NCBI GenBank assembly: GCA_002989075.1
Contig: PSQN01000016.1
Coordinates: 1,841,346 to 1,905,345, forward strand
Source: Arthonia radiata
Lineage: Eukaryota; Ascomycota; Arthoniomycetes; Arthoniales; Arthoniaceae
Direction of reading: 5' to 3'
Length of the DNA stretch: 64,000 bases
This document shows, piece by piece, positions 34,923 to 47,929 of the stretch. Numbering within the stretch: position 1 is the stretch's first letter; each line of letters begins with the position of its first letter. The position numbers and the translations under genes are program-made. A model generated the notes under the pieces. It worked only from the letters and a program-made list of their open reading frames with translations, had not been told where the DNA came from and ran no database searches.

Positions 34923-37900
34923 ATGCCTCGCGTTTCTAAGCGTATAAAAATTTCGACCAAAAAGGCTCAAGAACTGCCTTAGTCGCGTGCAGCAACGCGC
35001 ATACACGCTAAGAACGCTAATGCAGCGTCTGCTACCAATACTATTTAACTAACCCGCCCGTCTTCTACCTTCGTACAGTTAATTAAACAGCTATTTAGTA
35101 TTTAATAGGTAAGAGTTAAGCAGCTTAAAGCTTTAGAGACATTAAAAGCCTAGCAAGACGTTATATTAGTTACAAAATGTAGGTTTAGAAATATACTTAT
35201 TTTTTAAGTATTTGGCCTACTTTGCGTACTAAACTTAAGTATTATACTAATTATTAGCCTCTTAAAGGCGATTAAGGATAATTAGTGTAAGGCGATACAG
35301 TAGCTTTAAGGGACACAGCCGTTTATATTAAATAGTTTAACTAACAGCGAAAAGAGCTGTTAATAGATTGCAGATAGGGAGTATATATACATATAGCTTA
35401 GTTTTAAAATTGTATTAAGTAATGTCTTCTTTTAAGATATAATTAAGCAGCCTTCTTTCTATAAAGCTGTCTACCTTCTTGCTATTAACGAACTGTATGT
35501 TTGTAGCAAATAGAAAGAGTCCTTTCGTTCTAAGTTTCTTAAACTTAGTACGCTTCGATATTCGTTGCTAGACTACGTTGTTCTCTTTATAACTACGGCT
35601 ACACTTCTAATTTTAATGTTTTATAAGTTAAAGCCTAAGCTTACGCTTAAGAACAGCATATATGCTATTTAAACGTTAATTAATTTAAGCAATGTTAACC
35701 TATTCTTTAAGGGAGAGCCCAATACTAGCCTTTTAACTGTCTAGCGGCGCGTTATTTAACTACTGTACAACATAGCTCAACAACGAGCTGACAAGCGGCT
35801 ACCAAAGACAATTATTTATGTATAGAAGGTATCAGAAGTTATTATTCTTGTTGCTCGAATCCGAGCGTAGTTAATATAGCTTAGATTACTAGTTTAGTTA
35901 ATAAGCAGCATTATCCGGCTATATTACGGCTAACTACAGGACAATACGCAGGAGGCTATTTTAACCGCATTTAACAGCAATTAATACTTAGTAATCTGTA
36001 TAACGGTTGCATTTAGCTTTAACGTTAATTCTTACGACGTTAACTATATTTTCTAAGTTAGACGAGACAGCCTAGTCAATATTCAGCAGAAGCTCGGTCG
36101 GATAGGCCGTAACGAGCGTACAGGCTACTTCTATGCGGTTGCTGAGGCTAAGTTAGTTAGACCGCGGCTTAAAGACCTTAATAAATAGTAGCGGCGGAAG
36201 TTAATAAAACTCCGCAAGCAGCAACGCGGCCAGTTAAGTTTAGCTATTAAGGTCTTTTAAGATACTCTAAGCGATACTAATAGCAAGCAATCGAGCTAAG
36301 ATAACGAGCAGGTTAATTTAACTAATTAATAACAGCCCTTAAAGTTAGCAAAGAACGATTTTATATTTCAACAGCAGCTTTTTGAGGCTAATTCTTAGGA
36401 ATATTGGGTCTGGAATGGCCCCTACGCACGTATAGACATGCTGAGCTACTTTAACGAAAGGCTTTATTAAGTGCAGTGTAATTTAACGTGTTCTTATTAC
36501 AATTCTCGGCTGCTTAAGCTTCTGAAAGTATACGATATGCAGCACCGTAATGTACCCGCTAACATATATAATGCATAAACGTCCCGATAGCAAATTAGAA
36601 CGGAATGTTGCCTATTTAGGAAGGCTGCGATCCTAAGAGGATATCTTCCCTCTAGTAGACGCATCCCTTTCTGGTCTCCTCAATAATTAGCTTGAACACC
36701 AGTAGGGCCTATTTGGGCCCTACTTGCCACCTGACTGCTCCCTGTCCTACACCCAGATCACAACATACAAGCTTAATTTATTAAACAGCTCAAGGTTTAG
36801 CGGCAGACGGTTCTCACCCGGCTACAGGGGTCTGTATTTAACCTCGTTAAAGGTCTATATAATAAGCTAATGCTTCCCAAAAAGCAGATAAATAGCTTAG
36901 CATTATTAATCTATACTATTGCTAAAGGTTAGTTTAACGGCTAGGCGTAGGTAATTGAGTACGGTGCCGAAGTCTCCGCTATTACGAAACATATTCTCGC
37001 TTAGAAATTATATTAACCACTATTAACGTCTGCTATTTAACCTACTTAGGCATTTTAACCCCTATTAACCCTAATACAGCTTGTTCTACGCAAGCTATAA
37101 TCTTTATTGCTAAATATACGAGTAAAAAACGAGGTTCAGACTAAGTAAAGAATGCTAGTACGCTCTATATTTAAGGAATTAAGTAGCGAACGCTTATTAA
37201 AACGATAAAGACGCTGCTAGTTAATACTAGCTATAATTATTGTTAGAGCTTTAACTCTATACAGCTGCCTTATAGGTACTATAGCTTAATTAAGTAGACG
37301 CCAATAAGGTAGTATATAGCGTATCTGCTTGGCCGTATAGCTACTTATACTTAAACGTTTTCTATCCTTGCTTATATTTCTTTTAATATCCTTCTTTACT
37401 ATCTTAATCTTTCTTTAACCTTTAAACTCCTCTTTTAATCTCTATAAACCTTCTTTAATATTAATATTAACGTTAATATAGCCGCACAAGTACAGCCGTT
37501 CGCCGATCGTACTGCTTAGAACGCTTTTTGTAAGTTTGTTATACGTTAAAACTCAGAAACTTAATATTAAGCTGACACTATATAGTTAATACAGACGTTT
37601 CGTAGACTATAGCTCGTATTCGCAGAATCTATATTTATATTTAAAACGACAACGGCCCGTATTCCGGCATCCCTAGTCGCATTGCTTAGGCTATTTAACA
37701 GCGCGTTCTTACTCTTTTTACTGTTAATAACGACGTTTGACTCTAAATTAACGCTAGTATAGCTCCTTTTGTCCGTTTTAACTCAAATAACTATACATTT
37801 AAGTCTTTTATAATTTAAGCTGCCAACGAATCTATTATCTATATATATATTCGCTGTTAATAGAACCTAAGCAAGTTTGTAACGGAAAGAATCGCTCTTA

Positions 37901-39440
37901 TCTACCGGCGCTACTACGGTCCTTGTACTGCCTCTAGCTATCCTACCTAGTATAGTCTCAACACTAGTACTAACCCTGCTCCTAGTAGTCCTGGTCCTGC
38001 TGTTCCTACTGCTTCGGTTGCTTCTGTTGCTTCTATTGCTTCTAGTCCTTAAGGTATGTTAACAATTTAACCTTGCTTTAACTTAATACTAATACATATT
38101 AAAACAGCTTTCGCTTAACTACCTGCTAGCCCTGTTATAGTTATTCCTTCTCTAATTCTACCTATTTAGCGTTAGTAAGGTGCCTACCTACAGTCCTAGC
38201 ACGGACTATAGCTGAGTCTGGTTAATATCTGTATTCTAGTTAATCTAACTATTGCTGGCAACATTAACCCTAGCGAAGAAGGTAAGTTAACGTAATCTAA
38301 CAACGATGCTTAAATATAGATTCAGTAGGCTCGGCGTAGAATCGACTTCTTTAAGCAGTAGCTTAATAATAGCAACTATCTTTATTCTTAGGTTAGGCGG
38401 AACAATAACAATTTTAACAACCGTACTACTTAATATATAGTTAATAGACAGTTAATAAGTACTTAACGCCTATATAGAGCTACTTTTACCCTAATAATAT
38501 AATTAATGTATATATTGCTGTATACTTACTTATCTTTATCTTTAATGCCTTATTTAAAAGTACTGTTTAACTTCTATTAAAACTTATGCTGCAAGCTATA
38601 TTACAGCGGATCTAAAGTAGACTCAACGTTCTAAAAGCTTTACTCGGTACGCCGAAAGAACTTACAGTCCTCTATAGTATCTTTGTCTGTCTGTTAAGCG
38701 AGGTTCTTAAGTACAGCTTTATCCTTAATATAAGCTAGCTTAAGACGTATTAAGAGTCTATTAAACTACGCAATCTTATCGCTAAGGCGCTAGAGACCTA
38801 GTTAAATATAGTTTAGAGGCTTGTTTAAGACTATTAAATTAGCCTCTAGACTATTCTATACTGCCAGCAAGGATCTAATAGCTATAAAGAAGATATTCTG
38901 GTCTCTACGCGTAGGAGAATATATATTAGATTGGTATAGTAATAGCTGCTTTATAAGCCGCTCGTTAAGCAGATTAAGAAATAGCTTCTTAATAGTTCTA
39001 TACTCTATAACGTCTTTAAACGTTTAGCGGCTGTTGCATCTATTAAGCTAAATCTGCTTAATAAGGCCGTTAAAGTGCTTATTTGTAAGATTAACCGGGA
39101 AGAAGCTATTAACACGCCCTTCGGTATTAACAAGTATTATCGAAAGTAGAAGGTCTCGTATAGGCGAATTAACATACCTAGTAGTAAAGATACAAAGAAA
39201 GTAAAGCGATTTAATCGCATAATTGTACGCGCCGGCGCTGTAAAAGAGAACGTAGCAGCGGCGCATACATTTAACAATTATTTTAACGTTGCTATGCTTA
39301 ATAGCCTACTGTAGGTTAAGAAACGTTCCGACGTCTCGAAAGAAGCCTATAAAGTACTAAAGCTTCTAATTAGTATCTTTGCTGCGGACTCGGTTGTCAA
39401 TATACTTTACCGTTAATTTAATTAAATGCTTAAACCGCTT
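34923..39440 (+). pseudogene. RIP-decayed RecQ-like DNA helicase gene and its downstream coding tract
   Basis: From the ATG at 34923 (MPRVSKRIKIST) one reading register carries RecQ-like landmarks in order. These are a degraded Walker A site (VTKCRFRNILIF, about 35170), a degraded DEAH/motif II region (AINELYVCSK, about 35480), and a clear motif VI (QQKLGRIGRNERTGYFY, 36084-36134). A zinc-binding tract with spaced Cys follows at about 36440-36530. Internal stops are TAG/TAA of the kind made by C-to-T change; I see no frameshift through the helicase part. A 196-bp solo LTR with its duplication (201 bp) sits inside at 36567. After about 37400 the register changes to a Pro/Ala/Ser-rich tract (about 37700-38460). 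Good coding texture then returns at 38570-39420 (e.g. NREEAINTPFGINKYYRK). It could be one long gene with introns, or two genes. It resembles telomere-linked RecQ helicases of fungi, but the helicase lies first; this assignment is inference. Confidence 0.6.
36567..36762 (+). repeat. Solo LTR of the G1 family
   Basis: 196 bp, TATAATG to GATCACA, matching both G1 LTRs. It is flanked by a perfect 5-bp duplication, ACATA, at 36562-36566 and 36763-36767. No internal element sequence remains, so it is a solo LTR left by LTR-LTR recombination. Confidence 0.9.
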
Positions 39441-39479
39441 AACTCTAAGGCTTTAAATTAAGCTTAAGATTTGCTGTAT

Positions 39480-40450
39480 TGTTGTTAATTAATTAAGCCC
39501 TTAATTAACTAGCTAGCACGTAAGAAATTATCTATTCTAGGTGTCTGTTAAGAAGTCCTTAAGCGCCCAGTAGTTACTTTTCTTACCGAAGACGCCTTTG
39601 CGTTTAAGCTTCTCTTAGACCTACCGTAGGCGTTCGAGAGAGTTAGAGGTTAAATCTAGGCCGTAACATATCTTTATTAGGTTACGAGCAAAGTTAATTT
39701 ATAAATAAAAGAGGCTAAGCATTAGAAATAAATACCGAAACTAGTTCTGCTTATAAACGTTCTCGATATATATTGTAACAATTAAATAAACTCGCTGAAG
39801 GATCTTTTAGTTCCTAAAGACAATATAAATAGGCTTAGTATCAAAATACTCGTTAAGAAAGCTGAGCATTTTATTAATCTTGTATTAAATCTCAATGTTC
39901 CTCTTATTTGTGCTCTCGTTAATATTTATTAAGAGAAGTAAAAGGAGATTAAACTTAAAAGGAGGCAGAACGTTAACTAATTGACGGCAGATTGCAACGT
40001 CCTTAATATTACTTAAAAGGTCGTTAACAGTCTTAAGAAACCCTACGTACAGCGTCTTAAAGCTCTAAGCGGCAAGGCGGTAGGTTGTTTGTACTAGTAC
40101 GTCGAAGAAGCTTATAACGGCTATTATGCTTAGCGGCGTCTTCTTATAGATTATCTGCTACGTCGGTAGATAGGTTAGAAGGTCCTTTAGCTAGTATAAA
40201 AGCGCGGTCGTTCTAAAGTATATACTCTTTTAAAGCCTTAATGTTTAGTGCGTTAATTTAGTTAATTGCTTTAAGTTATTGTAGCTATAGATAATAAGTC
40301 TACTCTATATAATAAGTTAACGCGGTATTTAATTAGCTCGAGCCTTAAAACTCTAGTAGTTCTCTATATATATCTTATAGCTTAAGTATACTCTAAGGCA
40401 GTTAAATTATGTTATTAAGTCTATAAATGCTCTATAATTGTGTATCGAAA
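39480..40450 (-). pseudogene. Unrecognised decayed coding tract, convergent with the RecQ relic
   Basis: Read on the minus strand, one register has long stretches of protein-like sequence broken only by RIP-type stops. Pieces seen directly include TVNDLLSNIKDVAICRQLVN, MLSFLNEYFDTKPIYIVFRN, ARNLIKICYGLDLTSNSLER and KSNYWALKDFLTDT. I do not recognise the family. It runs tail-to-tail with the RecQ-like tract, about 50 bp from its end. Its upstream end is near the point where G2b was inserted (40552), so it may once have extended further. Confidence 0.4.
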
Positions 40451-40551
40451 GTCTAAGAACACCGGAAAGAAGATTGTACTTACGTAGTTAAGAAGTATAT
40501 AATAGTATTAAAAAGACAAGGTATATACGCTAGTAGAGGGATAAAACGTAC

Positions 40552-41001
40552 TGTAACGCCGATCGCTGGGAGAACCAAACTAAGGCTTACTTGCCTTGTA
40601 TACTTGTCGACCTTGGTAGTAGGTATCTTATATGCTAGAGACTAAAAGGTAGGAGAGACGAGACAGATTACTAAAAGTAAGAGGGGCTTAACTAGAGTAA
40701 ACAGAAGGTAAAGTACGTTACTTAAATATAGTTAAGAAACTTGTATTTAAATTTTAAGTTAATAAACTAAAGTTTATTCTAAAGTCGGCTATTAGTCTAG
40801 CTATATAGTCTAAGGTACAAAGGTATGTTTCTCTGTATTCGACGGTCCTAATACTTTCTTTGTTGCGTAGTTGGGATTCTATTGCGATATAGCTACGTTG
40901 CCGACGTCGCTATATTAAAGTTGTCGGGTATACTATATAATACTTTAATAAGGCTGGCTGCGCTTAGCCCTATACTAGCCTAATACAGTAAGATTGTAAT
41001 A
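40552..41001 (-). repeat. G2b 3' LTR
   Basis: 450 bp. The end by the target site is TGTAACG. It carries an imperfect version of the central palindrome shared by the G2 LTRs. Confidence 0.88.
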
Positions 41002-41394
41002 CAAGGTCTCCTCTTTAAGGCTAGTCGTTCTCGACGGCCCTAGAGACATTAAAACTTTATTGTTTCTCTATAGTAGATTTAGTTCTATAAGTTATTATAT
41101 CTAAAGTTAAAAAAGTTCTTAACGCTAATAAAGTACTCGAGATTAATACTATTCTTACTAAAGTCTATAATTGAGAGATACCTTTATATTCTTGTTGCTC
41201 TTATTTAGATAAGAAGTGCGTTCTAAAGTTAGGGAAGGCATCGTATTTTATGTATATTCGCGACAAGAAGTTGTGTAACGTTCGTTTGTCGTTAAAGGAT
41301 AGTTAGTTTTTATTCTGCGTTTGTCTTTCGTGTTAGTTTAACTTATTTTAGCTCGGAGTATCCGTTCTTAGTACTTATAGGTGTTAGATACCCT

Positions 41395-41800
41395 CTAGAG
41401 GCAACGTAAGCGTCTAGCAGAAGAGAAGAAAGTCGTTTATACGGCGAAAAGGCAGCGTAAAGCCGTTAAAGCGGCGGTAATAGATTTAGAGAAAAAGCTT
41501 AAAAGGTTGTATATCTAGGTATAAAACAAAATAGATTAAAATAATATATTGTTTAAAGAAGAATAGCTGGCGGCTATATTTAGTAGTAATATCGTAGATA
41601 TGCTAAGTAGCCTAAGTATAGATTTTTATAACGATCTGTTTCTAGAGTTAAGTAGTAGGCTACTAATATAGTAAGCTGGTTCGTTTATAGGTAATCTAAG
41701 TACTAGCGAGGCGCACTAGATAGTAAATTAGAGTATTAGTGCTACTATAACTAACTAATATTTTAGTTCTAATATCGTTAAATAGTGTCTATATAGTTAA
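41395..41800 (+). other. Antisense coding-like tract in the G2b 3' region
   Basis: On the plus strand, opposite to the G2b genes, a register reads QRKRLAEEKKVVYTAKRQRK and then a Lys/Leu-rich helical tract (AAVIDLEKKLKRLY). It is interrupted by RIP-type stops but is more protein-like than the other antisense frames. It lies between the end of pol and the 3' LTR and is basic and coiled-coil-like. No family is assigned. Confidence 0.35.
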
Positions 41801-44800
41801 TTAGGTTTCGTTCCGGTTTCTATTAATTTTTATGTTTGAGATATCCTTTCTATTTTATAAGATACTATCGTTTACTTCGATGTTGTCTATAAGCTTGAAT
41901 CGTTTTAACCTTATACTCAGGTTCTTAGTTGTTAGAAAGGATTTCTAGGTTAGATCGTTCTACCTCTCGGAAGTAGGCTAGTTTTAATAGCGCTACGTAG
42001 AATACAGAATATATTCTTATTGTCTTTAAGAGTTTAAGTTTAAATGTTATGGATTCTAATTGCTGTAAGATTTTAAACGGTTTTATCTTAGTATAGTAGA
42101 GTTTTTTGCTTAGTCTAATAGTTTTTAAGTTTCTTATAAGTAAGTAAGCTCTTCTCCCTTCTTTTATGCTTGTATTTGGAATAGTTCTTAACTTGTTATA
42201 CTATTTTCTCGTTCGTTTGTTAATAAACTTGCTGTTAGCTCTTAACTACTGGTGCAGAGTTTTTATATTCGTTGCTATTCGCGTAGCAGTATCGTTTTCT
42301 GTAGTGTTCTGTAGTTGTCTACTCTAAAGAGGGTAATAGCCGTATAAGGCATAGAACGGTGTTATCTTGGTTATATCGTTCTTTGTATTGTTGTACGCTA
42401 CTTGCGCTACTAGCAGTAATTGTATCTAGTTGTCTTACTAGTAGTTAATGTATGCCTAGAGATACTATTTTAGTATTTAGTTTGTTCGTTCTATCTGTCT
42501 GTCTGTTTACAGATAGAACGACATAGACATTTTTTGTTTTGTTTCTAGTTGTTGTATTAGCGATGTTCAAAATCGTAAGACAAATTTTTAGTCTCTGTTT
42601 AAGATAATTCTTTGCGGTTAGCTATAGTTTGCTAGAATAATCTAAAGGAATATATATACTAATTGTTCTAAGTTACTAGCTTCCTTGTAAAGTACGAAGT
42701 ATACGTACTTTATTAGTTTATCGCATATAACTAGAATAACGTTGTAAGCTACTTCTGTAAGTAGATCCTTAGAGGTTAGTAACTTAGTAATAAAGTTTAG
42801 TAAGACTATATACTATAGTCTCTCGGGTATTTCTAGTAGTTGTAGTTTACCGTATAGTAAATATCTTGGATGCTTAGTTCTTGCGTATATATTGTATTCT
42901 CGGATATAATTTTTAACGTAGTGTTAGATTCTCGAGATATAGTACGTTCGTATAATCTTTTTAATAGTATTGTCGATACCCTTATATTCCTTCGTTGAGT
43001 TATCGTAGAAGTTACTAATAATATATTAGATTAGATTTCTCAGAACATAGATTTTGTCTTAGAATTCGTAATAGCCCTTATCGTTCTTAGTTAGTCCCAG
43101 ATATCGTTTTTCGTTTACCTAGTAGGTTTTAGAGTCGTTTAAAATGTCCGGGATTCGGCTAACTAGTTTAATAACGAACTCGGTCGTTATAGCTAATTAA
43201 TTGTATCTAATCTTATTATTGTGTTTTTAGAATATTGCGTATTCGATATGTTCCTTATTATTAAGGTAATTTAAACGTCGGCTTAGAGCGTCGGCTCTAT
43301 CGTTCTTCGAACCCTTTTTATAGATAATAATAAAGTTGTATAGAGCTATAGTTTCTAACTATCTAACTTGTCTGCGGTTAAGTTTCTTTGTTGTCGTAAA
43401 GTAAGTTAGATTCTTATAGTCTATATATACTATAATTATATAGTTTGCTTCTTCTAGGTAAGCTTACTATATTTTGAATGCTGCTATAATAGCTAAAAGC
43501 TCTTTATCGTAAATATTATAGTTCTGTTCTATAGATAATATCTTTCTTAAGTAGAAAGCTACTAGTCTAAGCTTTCTTTCCTTATTATTTTAACTTATAT
43601 ATACTCCAATTGTATAGTTTAACGCGTCTATTTCTATAATAATCGGTAGGTTAGGGTTAAATATTGCTAGTACGGGTCTAATCTTAAAAGCTTCTTTAAG
43701 CTCTTTAAATACTAACTATTCTTTCTACGTTTAGAAAAATCTTATCAATTGTTTCGTCTGTTAAGACAGCGGTGCTGTAATTCGGCTAAAGTTAGATATT
43801 TATTGCCTGTAGTAGTTAGCAAAACTAAGAAACTATTATAACTATTTTATATTCTTTAGTATAAGCTAGGTTAGGACGGATTAGATCTTTAAATCTTCTA
43901 TTTAAAGACCGTGCTCGGTAATTATAAATCTAAGAAATTCGACAGATTGTTGATAGAACTGGGTTTTCTCGATGTTAATTTATAAATCGGTACGTACTAA
44001 TCTTTCTAATACCTTCTTAATATGTTTTTTATATTCTTTTAGTATACAGCTATATACTAGGATATCGTTTAGATAAGTAGTTATAAATATGTCTAAGTAA
44101 TCGCTAAGTGTATTGTTAATTAGTTTCTAAAATAATGCTGGTACGTTTATTAGCTTAAAAAGTATAACACAATACTTAAAAAGTCTGTATCTAGTGTAGA
44201 AGGCCGTTTTCTATTCTTTATTCTCCTTTATACGGATTAAGTTGTAGGCTCCTCATAGATTAAACTTAGTAAACTATTGTACGTTATATAATCGGTCTGT
44301 TATTTCGTCGATGTATAGTAAAGAGTATTAATTCTTAATAATTACTCTATTTAATTGTCTATAATTTATATAGAGTCGTAGTTTACTATTCTTCTTTAAT
44401 ACGAAGAGTATTAGGTATTCGGCTAGTAATGTTAATTTTCGGATAAATCCTTTCTTAAGGTTCTTATTAAGATAGTTGCAGAGTACTTAGTTTTTTGCTT
44501 CTAATAGAGAGTATATTGAACCGAATATTAGCGTTTTGCCTTCTTGTAAAGGTATTGTATAATCTTATAGTTTGTGTTCTAGGAGAGCTAAGTTCGGCTT
44601 AGCTTTCTTAAACAGGTATTAGAATTAATTATATTTCTCTAGTATCTTAGTAATTAACTAGGTACTTGTTGTTGTATAGAATCGTTAACGTATAGTTATC
44701 TCTTATTTATACTTGCGTGTAGCTAGCTATAGACAAGATACTACGTTAGACTTCTATTATAGAATGTTTAAGTGTCGAAGTATAGTAGTGCTAACCTGTA

Positions 44801-47388
44801 TAAGTTCTTTATCGCGCTTCTTATTCTTACTATTAAAAATAGCTTATAGAGTATTTATTCTGTAGAACGACTCTTATCTAAAGTACTTGTACCTAGTAAA
44901 AAGGAGTTTCTTAGTTCTTTAATTTACTTCTAGGTTATATTGTTGTAACTAAGGTATACCTAGTACAGCGTAGTGCTAGTTAATATCTACGATATTATAA
45001 GTAATTTCTTTTTAATAGTCTTTAATTATTATATCTATTAGTAAAGTCTTGTAGTCGACTCTTTCCTCTGCTCCTTAAAATCTAAATAGTGCGTAAAGTA
45101 ATTTCTTCTTTTATGTTTATATTTAATACTCCTTAACGTAGCGTATCGAGATAAAGTTGCTTATTGCGTCTAAATCGATTATAATTTTAATGTTTCTGTA
45201 GTTTATTGTTGTCTAAGTATATAGATATATTTTATAAACAGCTAAGCTCGCGTAGAGCTAAACTCTTAGAGGATCTAACCGTTGAACGGGCCGGTACTAC
45301 TGCCCTTAAAGTAGTCGGCTTAGTCTTTTCTCTGTTAATTGTATACGTTTTAGAGTATTTTAGGTACCGGAACCTATTGTTAATTAATTTGCTATAAGAA
45401 TTCCTATATAAGGTATCTTAGTACTACTTTTATTATAACGTCTAGTTTATCGTTTACAATTTCTACTTTAATTATACAACTATTGCTAGTTAAAACCCGT
45501 CGTATCTATAGGTTATATATTGTTAGTTAAAGATATTAGTACTAACTATATAATTCTAGACCTCTAATAAGGTAGTCTACTAGTCATTAAAACGTAAGTA
45601 AATATATCCTAAAATATCGTTAATTTCTTTATTAGTGCTTAACTTTCTCTCGTAGAAGGCTAACTAACAAAGTCTCTATATTATTCCTTTTCAACAGATT
45701 AGAGTTTACTCTTTCTAGTTAATATTGTTCTTAAGAGAGGATTTTATACCATTAGAATCTATATTTTTGTCTTTAAGTCGTTATCTTGCCTATAACGTAT
45801 CGTAGCTGCTATCTTACTTAGCTTCTACGGTCTGTTTATTCTTAAATTCTCCTTAGGTTTCTAAGTAAGGTAACCTAGGTTGTCCTCGGATGAGGCCTAG
45901 TTCTTATATCGAACCTTGTTTTAAAGATGTCGGTTTCCTCGGCTACCATCCTAATCTTAATTTGTCGGATTTATAAGTCGTACAATCGTTATCGTAGCAT
46001 ATAGTCTAGAATAGTGTTTTGTGTGGTATAACGGTATCTCGTACCTACTACCTCGGAATAGTGCGGTTAATGTTGTTTCACTTCTATAAATTTTGTTGTT
46101 TCCTTTTTATTTGTTGTTCCTTTGTTTCCTCCTATAACTTACTATCTATGTCCTAGTTTTTATATAAGTTAAATAAGTTCTACTCGTTGTGTTTCTTATT
46201 AGACAAAATCTAGTGAGTATTTTTCTAGTTATAGAAGGCACTCTAGTAGATATTCTTTTGCTTCTTAGTTAGTTTAATAACGTACTTATACTAGTTCTAG
46301 ATAGTCTTCTATAGGAGACCTAATTCTTATAGAGAATAACCCTTAGTTGGGTCTATGTACCAACGGTCAGAGAAAACTGCTAGTAATTTTATTGTCTTAT
46401 CGCGGCCGTTGTCTTTCTACGTCTAGGTAGTTATATTAAACTATTGTTGTAGAGAGTAGGGCTTCTAGGATTGATTATTGTATCTATTTCGTCTCGTACT
46501 ATTAAACTATTGTTTCTTGAAATAGTATTCTTTAACCTAATGCCCTAGTCTTCCGTAATATAAGTATAGCTTATTCTTTATTCTATATTCTCGTTCCTAG
46601 TTGTTTAGTTTTTCTTGAGGCTTTATAAAATCTAACTCTATTGGATCGCCTCAGTCTTGTCGTAAGTTTACTCGATTCTTTGTTTTATAGAATCTATTAG
46701 TAGGATTACCCTTCTTTTCTATTTATCTTTCGAAGTTACTATCGTTGATCTTCTTTACTTGTTATATAAAGTTGTCGAGATTATTAAACTTCTCTTTATG
46801 AATATAAATTATTTCTTTAATATAATTCTTAAGTCTTTTATAAAAGGTCTTAATAAGGAGTTTCTCGTTCTATCCTGTTTAATTAGTATACTATATAAAT
46901 TTAGCGGCGTATCTGCTCGCTGGTCCTATTTGCTTAAGATTCTAAAGCTTTTTAGTAGCGATACATCTAGCGTTAGTCTATCTAAAGATTTCGCAAAGCT
47001 TTTTCTAAAAGAAGGCGAAGCTAGCGAAGAACTTATTGATATTCTCGTATCTGTTCTTTATCGAAGTAAACAAGAAGTCGTTAAGGTAGTACTTAACCTA
47101 CTTGTAAGCGTCTCTATCTATATAAAAGGTAGCAAATAGAACTATAGTAGTGTCGTTCGAGAACTAGTCTTTATAAGTTCTAAAGTATATAGCTAGGCGT
47201 ATTAAAAATAAAGTAACTTTAGAACGTTTATCTAAGAAGCTTTTTTCTATCTTAATGTTAACGTCCAATATTTTACTTATACTAACTATTCTATTGGCTA
47301 ACCTATTTGTAGCGTTGCGGCTATTGAGTACTAAAGTAGTAGACATAATTAATCTACTTTTTCTACTTTTGTAGCGAGTCTATTAAAG

Positions 47389-47838
47389 TATAACGCCGAT
47401 CGCTAAGAGAACCGAACTAAGGCTTACTTATCTTATATACTTATTAACCTTAGTAGTAGGTATCTTGTATACTAAAGACTAAAAGGTAGGAGAGGCGAGA
47501 TAGATTATTAAAAGTAAGAGGAGCTTAACTAAAGTAGATAGAAGGTAAAGTACGTTACTTAAATATAGTTAAGAAACTTATATTTAAATATTAAGTTAAT
47601 AGACTAAAGTCTATTCTAAGATTGGTTATTAGTCTAACTATATAGTTTAAGGTATAAAGATATGTTTCTCTATATCTAACGGTTCTAATACTTCCTTTGT
47701 CGCGTAATTAGAATTCTATTGCGATATAGCGACGTTGCCAACGTCGCTATATTGAAGTCGTCGGGTATACTATATAATACTCTAATAAGGCTGGCTGCGC
47801 TTAGCCCTATACTAGTCTAATACGATAAGATCGTAATA
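47389..47838 (-). repeat. G2b 5' LTR
   Basis: 450 bp, flanked outside by CGTAC. It contains a 13-bp inverted repeat around GCC near 47718-47750. Confidence 0.88.
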
Positions 47839-47929
47839 CGTACTTTTTACTTTAAGGTTAATTAATATACTTCTGCCGCAATAAACTAAGTAGTAGTTAA
47901 GTTAAGTTTAAAGCCTCTCGATAGTATAT
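47839..47929. other. Remnant of the older locus between G2b and G3
   Basis: A 91-bp strip, beginning with the CGTAC duplication of G2b and ending with the TATAT duplication of G3. Before these insertions it was continuous with sequence left of 40552 and right of 55577. No gene seen. Confidence 0.7.

Larger units (their letters stand above)
40552..47838 (-). mobile_element. G2b: full-length Gypsy LTR retrotransposon with chromodomain, broken
   Basis: A Ty3/Gypsy fossil on the minus strand, 7287 bp, with both 450-bp LTRs (40552-41001, 47389-47838) and a perfect 5-bp duplication, CGTAC, on each side (40547-40551, 47839-47843). From right to left: 5' LTR, gag with zinc knuckle (about 46000-47340), protease (about 45000-45500), reverse transcriptase (about 43800-45000), RNase H, integrase (about 42100-43250) and a chromodomain-like end (about 41830-41910). 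A 760-bp stretch before the 3' LTR holds an antisense coding-like tract. It has many RIP-style breaks and is structurally complete. Confidence 0.9.

Noticed and set aside
46759-47139. 126-codon plus-strand open frame in G2b, and a similar one at 61851-62051 in G2c
   Set aside because: Both are antisense to gag of the same element family. RIP-type stops fall mainly on the coding strand, so the open frame is most simply a shadow.
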